A stretch of 64,000 bases of DNA from Acidovorax sp. Root219 (lineage in GTDB: Bacteria; Pseudomonadota; Gammaproteobacteria; Burkholderiales; Burkholderiaceae_C), in contig NZ_LMIJ01000016.1 in assembly GCF_001428665.1 (NCBI RefSeq), forward strand, positions 103,796 through 167,795, read 5' to 3'. A program made the position numbers and the translations under genes. Positions within the stretch are counted from its first letter, which is position 1. Each line of letters opens with the position of its first letter. Below, piece by piece: positions 1 through 8,052 of the stretch. The notes under the pieces are model-generated. The model saw nothing but the letters and a program-made list of their open reading frames with translations, was not told the DNA's origin and ran no database searches.

Positions 1-567
1 ATCTCGGTGGGCGGATGGATCCCTGCCCCCTATGCTGCGGCTTACACCGCCAGCAAGTTCGGTCTGCGCGGCCTCTCAGAAGCGCTGCGCGCTGAGGTGT
101 CCAGCCTGCCGCACGTCCACGTGTGCGACGTGGCCCCCACATTCGTGAATTCGCCGGGGTTGTCCCACGGCGCCAACTACACCGGTAGCAACATCCAGCC
201 GCGCATCCCTTTGGTGGACCCGCGCAGGGTGGCGAGTGCCGTGGTATCACTGATAGACCGACCGCGCGCGGTGACCTGGCTCGGTGCGGGCGCGGGCCCG
301 GGGCGGCTGGCCCATGTGCTCGCGCCTAACTGGGTTGGCGCCACCATGGAAAGGGTCACGCGCTGGGCACTGCGCCGTGCCAAGCCCGCCGCGCGCTCCG
401 ATGGCAACCTTTTCTCGCCCTCGCGAGGCACCGCTATCGACGGGGGTCAGCGCGACGCTACCCACAGTGCGGCCGCCAACCTCGTGGCGCTTGGCCTTGT
501 AGGTCTGGCCATCGGTCTTTGGGTTGGAAGTCAGCGATCCGAACGGCAACGGACGACCGGGCGCTGA
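1..567 (+). CDS. Short-chain dehydrogenase/reductase, 3' part (5' end outside window)
   Basis: The reading frame is open from the first base, so the gene enters from the left and only its last 188 codons are visible. The visible part contains the SDR active-site pattern YTASK (Tyr-x3-Lys) followed by GLRGLSEALRAE, the usual helix after it, and a DVAPTFVNSP segment where SDRs close the cofactor pocket. The extreme C-terminus has a hydrophobic stretch (LVALGLVGLAIGLWVG) that could be a membrane anchor, as in several SDR family proteins of unknown substrate. The Rossmann GxxxGxG motif would lie upstream of the window. The substrate cannot be told. Confidence 0.85.
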   Translation: MSVGGWIPAPYAAAYTASKFGLRGLSEALRAEVSSLPHVHVCDVAPTFVNSPGLSHGANYTGSNIQPRIPLVDPRRVASAVVSLIDRPRAVTWLGAGAGPGRLAHVLAPNWVGATMERVTRWALRRAKPAARSDGNLFSPSRGTAIDGGQRDATHSAAANLVALGLVGLAIGLWVGSQRSERQRTTGR

Positions 568-626
568 GCTTCGGCATCAGCTCAAGCACGCAAGCCCCTT
601 GCCCAGGCTAAGCTGCGGCTGCTAGC

Positions 627-959
627 CTACTCCCCCAAGCCCTGTTCAAGCCGCTGCACCACGGACTCCCGAAACCGCTGCAGCTGGGTGGCTACCCGGG
701 CCTGCAACTCTAGCGCCACGTCTTCGGACATGGGCTCTGTACGCCGGGAACTCGTGCGCGCCATGTCGATGGCGCCTTCCATGAACTCCTCGAAGGCCTC
801 GGGCTGGTTCAGGAACTGCTGCGCATACAGCATCTCCAGCAGGTAGCGCTGAGCGGAAAGTCTGGCGCTTTGCTCCATCAGCTCCATGTGAAAGGGTTCG
901 GCCAAGCGGTCAAAAAGTTCTGCCATGCGCTCTGGCAGCTCGTCTTTCGGCGTCGTCAT
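627..959 (-). CDS. Hypothetical protein, 110 aa, helical
   Basis: This small acidic, mostly alpha-helical protein runs opposite to the preceding SDR. It has many Glu, Gln, Arg and Leu residues in heptad-like spacing and no signal peptide or membrane segment. Composition and codon use fit a real gene. It opens with ATG followed by TTPKDELPERM. I do not recognise the family. A role as a small regulatory or scaffold protein would be only a guess. Confidence 0.6.
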   Translation of the reverse strand: MTTPKDELPERMAELFDRLAEPFHMELMEQSARLSAQRYLLEMLYAQQFLNQPEAFEEFMEGAIDMARTSSRRTEPMSEDVALELQARVATQLQRFRESVVQRLEQGLGE

Positions 960-1146
960 GTCGGTCTCTCCCGGGCTTGGTTAGTTGGAAAGGCGTAAGG
1001 GTTTCGCCTTCACTACTACACAGGGTAGTCGATGGGGAGCGTCCGGTTCGAACACAGGATGTTGTCTGACTTACATCCAGTGCAGGGGGCCCGACCATCA
1101 CCCTGTCCAACCAGAAGCTCGTCCTGTCCGCTACTGAGTACACACC

Positions 1147-1548
1147 ATGTTTCTCAAACTAGTTACCGACGCGCCGTATCCGGATGAACGCACCGCCCTG
1201 GGAGCGCTCGACGCCGTGCGGATGGTTTGCGCCCTGGGCGGCGTGGAGCCCCTTATGGCTTGGCGAGACCACGTTGCCTTGCTGGCTTGGCACGGCCACT
1301 GGTCTGCCGATGGCATGGTGTCCGCCGCAGAACGGGAGGGCGCTGCGCTATGGGAGTCGGCCTTGGTCGCCACCCGGCGTGCGCTGAAATTGCCCCTGGG
1401 GGCACAGCTCGATATCGAGTTCGTGTTTACACACCGCATGCCGCTGGCCGAGCAACATGGCCCGGACCGCTACCTGTGGCGCCGCAACTGGGCTTGGTCG
1501 CTAGATGAATGGGCCCGGACGACCTTGACCAAAGTGCACCGCGTGTAG
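1147..1548 (+). CDS. Hypothetical protein, 133 aa
   Basis: A soluble protein rich in Trp, His and Arg, with GC-rich codon use in this frame. It begins with ATG at MFLKLVTDAPYP. There is no signal peptide, membrane helix or known catalytic motif. It lies divergent from the upstream 110-residue hypothetical gene, and the roughly 190 bp between them probably holds both promoters. Function is unknown. I keep it because no competing frame looks more protein-like. Confidence 0.5.
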   Translation: MFLKLVTDAPYPDERTALGALDAVRMVCALGGVEPLMAWRDHVALLAWHGHWSADGMVSAAEREGAALWESALVATRRALKLPLGAQLDIEFVFTHRMPLAEQHGPDRYLWRRNWAWSLDEWARTTLTKVHRV

Positions 1549-1757
1549 CTGCACTGTGCCGTGCATGACTGAAGTATGCCCCCCTCGATTGGCGGGGCTT
1601 ACCGCGGTCTCATCAGCGGCAGATCTACGAAGAAATCAAGAGCCGTGCACCGGCGAAAAGGAGGTACTGCAAGCAAAGATATGGTGCGTTTTTGTTGAAG
1701 GTTCAGCTGATTTCCATCGACATATTCTCAAAAACATGGCGCATAGCCAAAGCAACT

Positions 1758-2189
1758 ATGAGCAACCTTACTCACCCCAACAGCAAGCGCGGCCTCGATT
1801 TCGCACATGTGGCTTTGAATCTGGCCACGCAATGGCAGGGCCCTGTCATCATCAAGGTAAGAAGCTATCGGGCCCTGGTTCTAAGCGGCCTGGAAACCTT
1901 CAGGGCAGATGCGCTCGAGGTTCCGCAAGCGACCGGCTTCATCGAACTGATCGGTCCGCGCTCAGGCACCGCCGCGACATCTCTGCTCGTCGGATTCTCA
2001 AACCAGGACCAAGGGCCGATCGGCACTTTCGAGCTTCGCAGCAACGAAGCAGTGGGAACGTTGATCCTGCCGGGGAAGCACTTCACTTCCTGGCTGGAAA
2101 TCGCCAAGGCCCCCAATGCCCACTTCCGAATAGGCGGAGATGGCCAGCGCAATGCGTTGGCGTCAGATGCGGCGCTGCTGCACTTCTAA
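1758..2189 (+). CDS. Hypothetical protein, 143 aa
   Basis: The frame stays open further upstream, but the ATG at MSNLTHPNSK is the best start because homolog-like sequence begins right after it. The protein is mixed alpha/beta with repeated short hydrophobic strands (VIIKVRSYRALVL, SLLVGFSN, GTLILPG) and no membrane segment. An overlapping longer frame has arginine-rich, low-complexity sequence and looks like a shadow. I recognise no family. Gene debris (kinase and Ku fragments) follows immediately downstream. Confidence 0.5.
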   Translation: MSNLTHPNSKRGLDFAHVALNLATQWQGPVIIKVRSYRALVLSGLETFRADALEVPQATGFIELIGPRSGTAATSLLVGFSNQDQGPIGTFELRSNEAVGTLILPGKHFTSWLEIAKAPNAHFRIGGDGQRNALASDAALLHF

Positions 2190-2256
2190 ATCGCGAGTAC
2201 ATAGAAAACACCCGCAACTGTTCGAGAGTGCTGGGCACACAAGCGAGCGCATTGAT

Positions 2257-2427
2257 CTAGCTGCTACGTAGCAATTCGCCCATGGTCGGCAGGGGTGGAG
2301 AACCTAGGCTACGCTGTGTGAACTCGGTGGCGCTGGCATCGGATGTCACCTCGACCGCGCCTCCTTGAGCGGACGCAATCGCGCGCACTTCGAACAGGCC
2401 AAGCCCCAGGTTGGCACCCACCTGGGC
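2257..2427 (-). pseudogene. C-terminal remnant of a sensor histidine kinase
   Basis: Read on the minus strand, this stretch encodes GANLGLGLFEVRAIASAQGG followed by AVEVTSDASATEFTQR and a stop. That is the G2 box and final strand of a histidine-kinase HATPase domain (family pattern: G-x-GLGLxIVRxIxxAHGG, then GTxFxxxLP). Nothing upstream of the G2 box survives: at about 2427 the sequence switches directly into the C-terminal part of a Ku gene on the other strand. It has no start codon and cannot make a working kinase. A complementary N-terminal kinase fragment sits at 7763-7912. Confidence 0.75.
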
Positions 2428-2762
2428 GCTAAAAGCGTGAGCGCCGCCGAACTCAAGATGGCCAGGCAGCTTGTTGCCGCGATGTCCGGCAAATGGAATC
2501 CGGCGACTTCAAGGACGAGTTCCGCATCCAGGTGATGAAGCACTTGGAGAAGAAAGCCAAGGCTGACGAGGGCAAGACCGTGGTGGAGCCTGAAGAGGAA
2601 GCGCCACAGTCCGGTGACGAGGTGATCGTCCTCACCGCACTGCTCAAGCGCAGCCTGAAGAGCGGCGCCAAAGACGGCGCTAAAGCACCTGCCGAGAAGA
2701 CTCCCGCGAAGCACGCGGCTGCCTAGCGGGCTCCAGTGAAAGCCGCCCCTCGAAGAAAAGCC
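2428..2762 (+). pseudogene. C-terminal Ku remnant, frameshifted
   Basis: This DNA is closely similar to the 3' third of the intact ku at 8053-8949, from AKSVSAAELKMA through KGKTVVEPEEEAPQSG to the alanine/lysine-rich tail. One base is missing where the intact gene reads KWNPDDF, so the frame shifts near 2497. The downstream frame (about 2493-2726) carries the DEFRIQVMK segment. An in-frame TAG in the tail ends the protein early, although DNA similarity continues to about 2762. The N-terminal two thirds of Ku, including its core DNA-binding barrel, are absent. This is a decayed second copy, not a functional paralogue. Confidence 0.85.
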
Positions 2763-2915
2763 AGTTCACCAGAGCTACCAGGCCATGGCGCCAGGGCCTC
2801 TTTGCACCTCCAGATCATCGCGCCACGTAGGACTCCGCACCCTGTGCATTGGGCTGGTTTCTGACGATCCGGGCAGGGGCGCAATTTCACAATGGCTCGT
2901 TTCAGGAGTCGTACT

Positions 2916-3707
2916 ATGTCCAACCCCTATCGCCCCCTTGCCGTCGTTACTGGAGCCTCCTCCGGCATCGGTTTCCACCTGGCCCGCTGCTGCGCCGAAG
3001 AGGGTTTTGACCTGGTGATCGCGGCCGACCAGGCACTGGACCAGGCGGCCAGTGACCTGCGCATGCTGGGCGCCAACGTCGAGGTGGTGCAGGCAGAACT
3101 CGCCAGCCGCCAGGGTGTGGACGCGCTGGTCGAGGCCATCGCCGGGCGCCCTGTGGATGCATTGCTGGCCAATGCCGGGCATGGGCTGGGCAAAGGTTTT
3201 CTGGAGCAGGATTTTGCCGATGTGCAGCATGTGATCGACACCAACATCACGGGCACCCTGTATCTGCTGCACAGGATCGGGCACCCGATGCGCCGGCGCG
3301 GCAAGGGGCGCATCCTCATCACCGGATCCACCGCAGGCTTCATGCCAGGCAGTTTCCAGGCCGTCTACAACGGCACCAAGGCCTTCATCGACTCATTCGC
3401 CGCGGCACTGCGCAACGAGCTCAAGGACTCCGGGGTCACCGTCAATTGCCTCATGCCCGGTGCCACCGACACGGAGTTCTTCGCCCGCGCCGACATGCTG
3501 GACACCCAGTTGGGGGCTGACGAAGGCAAGGCCGACCCGGCGGACGTGGCCAAGGTCGGCTTTACGGCCATGATGGACGGCGAGGCCGACGTGGTGCACG
3601 GCCTCAAGAACAAGCTGCAGGCCATCATGGCCAAGGTCACGCCCTCGCAGGTGCTGGCCGAGCAGCACCGCAAAATGGCCGAGCCGGGCTCGGCGCTCAA
3701 GGACTGA
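2916..3707 (+). CDS. SDR family NAD(P)-dependent oxidoreductase
   Basis: A 263-residue classical short-chain dehydrogenase. TGASSGIG near the N-terminus is the dinucleotide-binding loop, LLANAGHG is the NNAG-type motif, and YNGTKAF supplies the catalytic Tyr-x3-Lys. I chose the ATG at 2916 rather than the in-frame ATG at 2892 because an AGGAG lies just upstream at normal spacing and the protein then starts directly before the Rossmann fold. The closest general type is the YqjQ/DltE-like SDR group; the substrate is not predictable. A membrane protein of the iron-permease-like family starts 13 bp downstream, so the two are probably co-transcribed. Confidence 0.85.
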   Translation: MSNPYRPLAVVTGASSGIGFHLARCCAEEGFDLVIAADQALDQAASDLRMLGANVEVVQAELASRQGVDALVEAIAGRPVDALLANAGHGLGKGFLEQDFADVQHVIDTNITGTLYLLHRIGHPMRRRGKGRILITGSTAGFMPGSFQAVYNGTKAFIDSFAAALRNELKDSGVTVNCLMPGATDTEFFARADMLDTQLGADEGKADPADVAKVGFTAMMDGEADVVHGLKNKLQAIMAKVTPSQVLAEQHRKMAEPGSALKD

Positions 3708-3720
3708 GGGGCAGGCATTC

Positions 3721-4275
3721 ATGAACCAGCAAGTCCTGACCCAGGGCGATGGCACCGATGCCCTGGGCTCGATGCCGTCGACCAGCAGCCCCTCGTACGC
3801 AGACCGCTCGGCACTGCAGACCGCGTTCGACCATTTCGCCTCGCGCGTCACGCGCTGGGCGGGTTCGCCCGGCATCTTCTGTGCGGCGTTGATCACTGTA
3901 GTGCTGTGGGCGGCAGCCGGGCCCATTTTCCACTTCTCGGAGAACTGGCAACTGGTGATCAACACCGGCACCACCATCGTCACCTTCCTGATGGTGTTTT
4001 TGATCCAGCAGAGCCAAAACAAGGACAGCGTCGCCATCCACCTCAAGCTCAACGAGCTGCTGGCAGCCAACCGTGAGGCGAGCAACCGCATGATAGGCAT
4101 CGAGGAGCTTGACGAGCAGGACTTGCGCGACGTGGCCAGCTTCTATGTGCGCCTGGCCGAACGGGCCAAGGTCGCTGGCTCCAACAAGGAGGTGCACTCC
4201 ATCGACGAAGAGGGCATGCCTGCCTCGCAGGCCGACAGGGCGCAGGGCGGCCCCCACACACAGATGGGGCAGTGA
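3721..4275 (+). CDS. Low-affinity iron permease-like membrane protein (PF04120 type)
   Basis: 184 residues with two membrane helices (IFCAALITVVLWAAAGPIF and the block INTGTTIVTFLMVFLIQQSQ). The second, with its Gln/Asn-rich end and following LKLNELL helix, is the hallmark of the small bacterial family named after yeast low-affinity iron permease Fet4. In bacteria a transport role is unproven; these are usually annotated by similarity only. The N-terminal 35 residues are polar, and the C-terminal 40 are hydrophilic and probably cytoplasmic. It follows the SDR gene with a 13 bp gap, suggesting one transcript. Confidence 0.75.
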   Translation: MNQQVLTQGDGTDALGSMPSTSSPSYADRSALQTAFDHFASRVTRWAGSPGIFCAALITVVLWAAAGPIFHFSENWQLVINTGTTIVTFLMVFLIQQSQNKDSVAIHLKLNELLAANREASNRMIGIEELDEQDLRDVASFYVRLAERAKVAGSNKEVHSIDEEGMPASQADRAQGGPHTQMGQ

Positions 4276-4426
4276 GCTAGGCAAAACGTGCTGTAGCAGC
4301 CTGAAACGCCGGTATCCAATCGATTCACTCACAGGCGGTTTGCCTACATGGGTACGCACCAAAACGGAACACCTTGCGCATTGCGTGCTGCCTACCCTTG
4401 GGGCATCTCAACAGGAGGCACATGCC

Positions 4427-5425
4427 ATGACCACCACCGCCTATGAACCGGGCTCCGACCGACTGGTCGCACAACCATTGGAGAGTGAAGTTTCTCTGCG
4501 AAACGCAAGCGGCGTGAGCTGGGCGGCCATCCTTGCAGGTGCCGCAGGCGCTGCTTCGCTGTCGCTCATCTTGCTCGTACTTGGCACCGGGCTCGGGCTG
4601 TCATCGGTATCACCGTGGGCGCAGTCGGGCATCGCTGCCACCACCTTCGGTATCTCCACCATCCTGTGGATCACGTTCACGCAGATCGCTGCGTCCGGCA
4701 TGGGCGGCTACCTCGCCGGGCGGCTGCGGGTGAAGTGGGTGGGGGTGCACACCGACGAAACCTATTTCCGCGATACGGCCCACGGCTTTCTGGCCTGGTC
4801 CGTGGCCACGCTGGTGACGGCAGCCATGCTGACTTCGGCCATCGGCTCCATCGTGGGCAGCGGGGTGCAGGCGGGTGCGGCCGTGGCGGGTGGCGCGGCC
4901 ACCACCGCAGCCGCTGCCGGTACGGGGGCCGCCGCTGCAGCTGCCGGCCAGGCATCGCAAAGCGACTCGTCGCCGAGCTACCTGGTGGACTCGCTGTTCC
5001 GCAAGAACGTGGCGGCGGCCGATCCGGCTGCACCCGCATCGGCACCCGTTGCAGCGGACGCTACCGCCGCGCCGGCCGCGTCGAACCCGCAATCTCCACC
5101 CAACTCCACCGCCGAAGTGGCACGCATCTTCGCCAACAGCCTGACCGCTGGTGCTCCACTGCCGGCGGAGGACGTGAAGTACGTCGCCCAGTTGGTTGCC
5201 CAGCGCACCGGCATCCCGCAGCAAGAAGCTGAAAAGCGCGTGACCGACACCTACACCAAGGCCCAGGCCAAGCTGGCCGAGGCCAAGGCCAAGGCCACCG
5301 AAGCGGCAGACACTGCGCGCAAGGCCTCTGCCTATGGTGCGCTGTGGCTCTTCGTGTCCCTGCTGGTGGGTGCCTTCGTCGCCAGCTTTGCTGCCACCTT
5401 CGGCGGCCGCCACCGCGACCTGTAA
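4427..5425 (+). CDS. Conserved membrane protein with Ala-rich central region, 332 aa
   Basis: Translation starts at the ATG preceded by an AGGAGG-like site (positions 4411-4417). Longer upstream open frame is non-coding in character. Three hydrophobic segments occupy roughly residues 30-150, an Ala/Pro-rich low-complexity loop roughly 150-235, then an Ala/Lys-rich helix, and a last membrane segment (ALWLFVSLLVGAFVASFAATF) at the C-terminus. No catalytic motif is seen. Such proteins are common in Comamonadaceae beside stress-type genes; function is unknown. A 24-codon hydrophobic miniprotein follows 35 bp downstream and may share its transcript. Confidence 0.7.
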   Translation: MTTTAYEPGSDRLVAQPLESEVSLRNASGVSWAAILAGAAGAASLSLILLVLGTGLGLSSVSPWAQSGIAATTFGISTILWITFTQIAASGMGGYLAGRLRVKWVGVHTDETYFRDTAHGFLAWSVATLVTAAMLTSAIGSIVGSGVQAGAAVAGGAATTAAAAGTGAAAAAAGQASQSDSSPSYLVDSLFRKNVAAADPAAPASAPVAADATAAPAASNPQSPPNSTAEVARIFANSLTAGAPLPAEDVKYVAQLVAQRTGIPQQEAEKRVTDTYTKAQAKLAEAKAKATEAADTARKASAYGALWLFVSLLVGAFVASFAATFGGRHRDL

Positions 5426-5460
5426 TCCCCACAGCCAACTAACCCCCCAAGGAGTTTCCC

Positions 5461-5535
5461 ATGCGTTCTCTGCTCTTGTTGTTTCTCGGTGTTCCCATTC
5501 CGATCATCATCCTGATCGCTATCTTCCTTCGCTGA
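5461..5535 (+). CDS. 24-aa hydrophobic miniprotein
   Basis: ATG at 5461 is preceded by AAGGAG with 6 bp spacing and opens a 24-codon frame: MRSLLLLFLGVPIPI followed by a second Ile/Leu run ending in Arg. The whole protein is one membrane span with a central GVP kink. A perfect UUCG hairpin terminator follows directly, so this is a real transcript end. A second 24-residue protein of the same design lies at 61258-61332. Function is unknown; membrane miniproteins of this size often modulate larger membrane proteins, but there is no direct evidence here. Confidence 0.65.
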   Translation: MRSLLLLFLGVPIPIIILIAIFLR

Positions 5536-5542
5536 CCAGCAA

Positions 5543-5568
5543 GAGAGCCTTCGGGCTCTCACCTTTTC
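5543..5568 (+). terminator. Intrinsic terminator with UUCG tetraloop
   Basis: A perfect 7 bp stem GAGAGCC / GGCTCTC closes a TTCG tetraloop, followed by ACCTTTTC. It sits 7 bp after the stop codon of the 24-residue miniprotein and would end the transcript that begins upstream of 4427 or earlier. Confidence 0.8.
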
Positions 5569-5980
5569 TGGCGGAGGCGCAGCTCCTGCAGCCGAACGAC
5601 GTTGATACGTGTGACAGCGCTGTATCCCCCGCCTCGCCGTGAGCGGTGGGTAATCTGGGCTTTGGTTCCCATGAACGATCTCAGCCACATCGTCGCTGCA
5701 AGAGTGTGGCCGGCTGCAGCATGAAAGACTTCAAGATCCGCTCTCATGAACGAGCATTGCACCGAACCATCTCACGGACATGATCAAGACGCTTTGGAAT
5801 TGCGCGTTGTGCTCCTGGAAAATGTGAACCCTCATATCAGCATCTTCTACAGGCATGCAGTGACCGGAATCCCTCTCCGGCATCCCGCACTGAAGCATCG
5901 CCTCAAGGGGCCGCTGGTCTGCTTGGCTGATTGCGCCAAATTGGTCGAGCACGAATCAGAACGCACCACCGACCCAGCCC
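5569..5980. other. Intergenic stretch without a supported gene
   Basis: Both strands contain open frames of 70-100 codons here, but they overlap each other, lack ribosome binding sites and do not look like protein. The stretch lies between the terminator of the preceding plus-strand unit and the 3' end of the minus-strand antiporter. I see no repeat or RNA gene. Confidence 0.5.
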
Positions 5981-7348
5981 TCACTCCTCCACCGCACGTT
6001 TCGCCTCTTTGCGCTTCTCATAACCCCGCATCAGTGGCGTGACCGAGACCCCGTGCAACAACATCGACACCAGGATCACCGCCAGCGTGATAGCTAGCAG
6101 CCGCTGGGCGATGACGGGCTGCAGGTCGTGGGTAATCGCGTACATCAGGTAGTACACCGAGCCGATGCCGCGGATGCCGAACCAGGCGATCAGCCGGCGC
6201 TGTGATCGCTGCATCCGAACCCCCACCAGCCCGGCGTAGACCGCCAGCGGCCGAATCACGAATAGCAGCAGCGGCACAAACCACAGCACCTCGGCGCCAA
6301 AGTCCACCACCGCGAGCAAAGCACCGACCACCAGCACCACAGCCACTTCGGCAAGGCGTTCGAGCTGGGCGTTGAAACGCTCGACCGACTCCATCAGGTA
6401 AGTGGGCAACTCATCAATGAGCGGCGTCTCGGGCGAGCGCTCGGCGGACTGCGCATCGTCCTTGGCCTTTTGCTCCTTCATGGCAGGCTCGACGTCTTCA
6501 ACCTGCCCCGGCGCCACCTGTGCCAGCGGCTGCGCGGCCACGCGCCGCAGCGCTAGCCCCGCCGCAAACACGGCCAAAAAGCCGTAGGCGTGGCACAGCA
6601 TCGCCACCCCGTAGGCCAGCCCGATGAGGCCCAGCACCATGAACTCATCCGGCCCCAGCGCCTCGCGCCGACGGATGCGCAGGTACAGGATGGCGCGGCC
6701 CACGACGGCGCCCAGCGCAAAGCCGATGCCCACGCCACCCACCACGGCCCAGAGCACGTCCACCGTCCACCAGCGCCAGCCGCCGTCGCCCAGGTCGTGC
6801 AGCGACAGCATCCCCAGGCCTAGCATCACTATGGGAAAGGCCGTTCCATCGTTCAGCCCTCCCTCGCCCGTCAGACCAAAACGCAGTCGGTCGCGGTCTT
6901 GCGGGTCTGAAACCTGTACGTCCGACGCCAGCACCGGATCGGTGGGCGCCAAAATTCCGCCCAGCAGTACGGCAGCGCCCAGCGGCAAGTTCAACAGCCA
7001 CACGCCAACGGCCGTGATCGCTCCCACGGTGATCAGCATCGACACCGTGGCCAGCTGCAGCGGAATGCGCCAGCGGGCGTCGCGCAACGGCAGCTCCAGC
7101 TTTAGGCCCACAGTAAATAGCGAGATCAGGACTGCGACTTCGGTCAGGCGCTCGATCAGCCCTGCGTCCTTGATCGGATCGAGGGTGAGCAGCTCCAATC
7201 CCCAAGGGCCGATGCACACGCCCACGCCCAAGTACAGGATGGCCGAGCTGAGCGGAACGCGCGCGATGAAGGAACTGGTCAGCGTCATCACCACGAGCAG
7301 AAGGCCCACCAGCGCAAAGCTAAGGGCTGGGAGCAGTGCTTCGTTCAT
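5981..7348 (-). CDS. Cation:proton antiporter (CPA1/NhaP type)
   Basis: A 455-residue polytopic membrane protein with about twelve hydrophobic segments. The first helices are followed by LGVGVCIGPWGLELL, a typical GP-containing second helix. The APTDPVLASDVQV segment and the ENGLNDGTA-like stretch TGEGGLNDGTAFPIV are the diagnostic ion-binding region of Na+(K+)/H+ exchangers, with Asp in GGLNDG. A charged cytoplasmic insertion of about 45 residues (KEQKAKDDAQSAE) splits the helices, and RGIGSVYYL near the end matches the family. It would exchange monovalent cations for protons across the inner membrane. It stands alone on the minus strand. Confidence 0.85.
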   Translation of the reverse strand: MNEALLPALSFALVGLLLVVMTLTSSFIARVPLSSAILYLGVGVCIGPWGLELLTLDPIKDAGLIERLTEVAVLISLFTVGLKLELPLRDARWRIPLQLATVSMLITVGAITAVGVWLLNLPLGAAVLLGGILAPTDPVLASDVQVSDPQDRDRLRFGLTGEGGLNDGTAFPIVMLGLGMLSLHDLGDGGWRWWTVDVLWAVVGGVGIGFALGAVVGRAILYLRIRRREALGPDEFMVLGLIGLAYGVAMLCHAYGFLAVFAAGLALRRVAAQPLAQVAPGQVEDVEPAMKEQKAKDDAQSAERSPETPLIDELPTYLMESVERFNAQLERLAEVAVVLVVGALLAVVDFGAEVLWFVPLLLFVIRPLAVYAGLVGVRMQRSQRRLIAWFGIRGIGSVYYLMYAITHDLQPVIAQRLLAITLAVILVSMLLHGVSVTPLMRGYEKRKEAKRAVEE

Positions 7349-7762
7349 TGGCTGAACGCAGCCTGTGGGCCGGCACCGGAGGTCTTGAAACGCGGGCTGC
7401 GGTGTCCGGCGGCGACGTAACGGGCGACACGATCGCTCCAGCTCGCTGCCGCGACGTGGGGATTGAGTGGGTTCGGGGCTGAGTGCATGTGCCAGATTGC
7501 AAGCCGCACCGCGCCATGGATGCCAGCGTGGGGCGCAATTGCCTGTCAGATCGGGCCGCGATAGGCCTGTTGTAGCCGGACGCTAAGATCCGGTGAATTC
7601 GTGGCAAAGGACAGCGTCGGGCACGGTCTCGACGCGCCCGTCGTTGACGCCCAATTGGGTGAGGCCTCGCATGGGGTTCATGAAGTTGAAGGAGGGCGGC
7701 ATGGCCAGCCAGCTGTGCCACGAACGCTCTGCGCTGTAAATACCTGCTGGGCGTAGAACTCC
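7349..7762. other. Intergenic stretch with possible gene debris
   Basis: No intact gene is visible. On the minus strand, 7583-7762 is a 59-codon open stretch with protein-like content (ending near SWLAMPPSFNFMNPM and GVNDGRVETVPDAV) in the same frame as, and directly after the stop of, the kinase head fragment at 7763-7912. I cannot name its family. It may be another broken gene end. Confidence 0.35.
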
Positions 7763-7912
7763 CTACCCCGTATGAGGCCTACACGCGTACGCGGTGATGG
7801 ACCACAACAATACGAGGGGTTCCCGCGCAGCGGGCAGTTGATCGCGCGCAAAATCGATCCACGCATGCAAGATGGCGGCGTGGTTCTCGGTGATGAATAC
7901 GGCAAGTCGCAT
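7763..7912 (-). pseudogene. N-terminal remnant of a sensor histidine kinase
   Basis: ATG at 7912 opens a 49-codon frame beginning MRLAVFITENHAAILHAWID, then FARDQLPAA. This matches the conserved opening of a group of sensor kinases (pattern: DFIxxNxxxILxxWxxFAxxLLPAA, an RsbR-like N-terminal region). After about 30 codons the similarity ends and a TAG follows, so the sensor, dimerisation and ATPase domains are missing. It is divergent from ku, starting about 140 bp from its start codon. The matching kinase tail is at 2257-2427. Confidence 0.55.
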
Positions 7913-8052
7913 AACGCATTGTCCCTCGCGACACCTAACCGATAGATGGTGCGATGGCCTACGAAATGCGTGAGAAAGCACCTACGTAAGCAAATATGGG
8001 CGGATCGCAAAATTGCGACCACCCGGGATCCCCGCGCGTGGAGAAGATCAGC

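Noticed and set aside
1556..2260. 234-codon frame overlapping the gene at 1758
   Set aside because: Arg/Ser/Gln-rich shadow sequence; the overlapping frame has better codon bias and structure.
5731..6042. Short frames on both strands between the terminator and the antiporter
   Set aside because: No ribosome site, and they overlap each other and the antiporter end.
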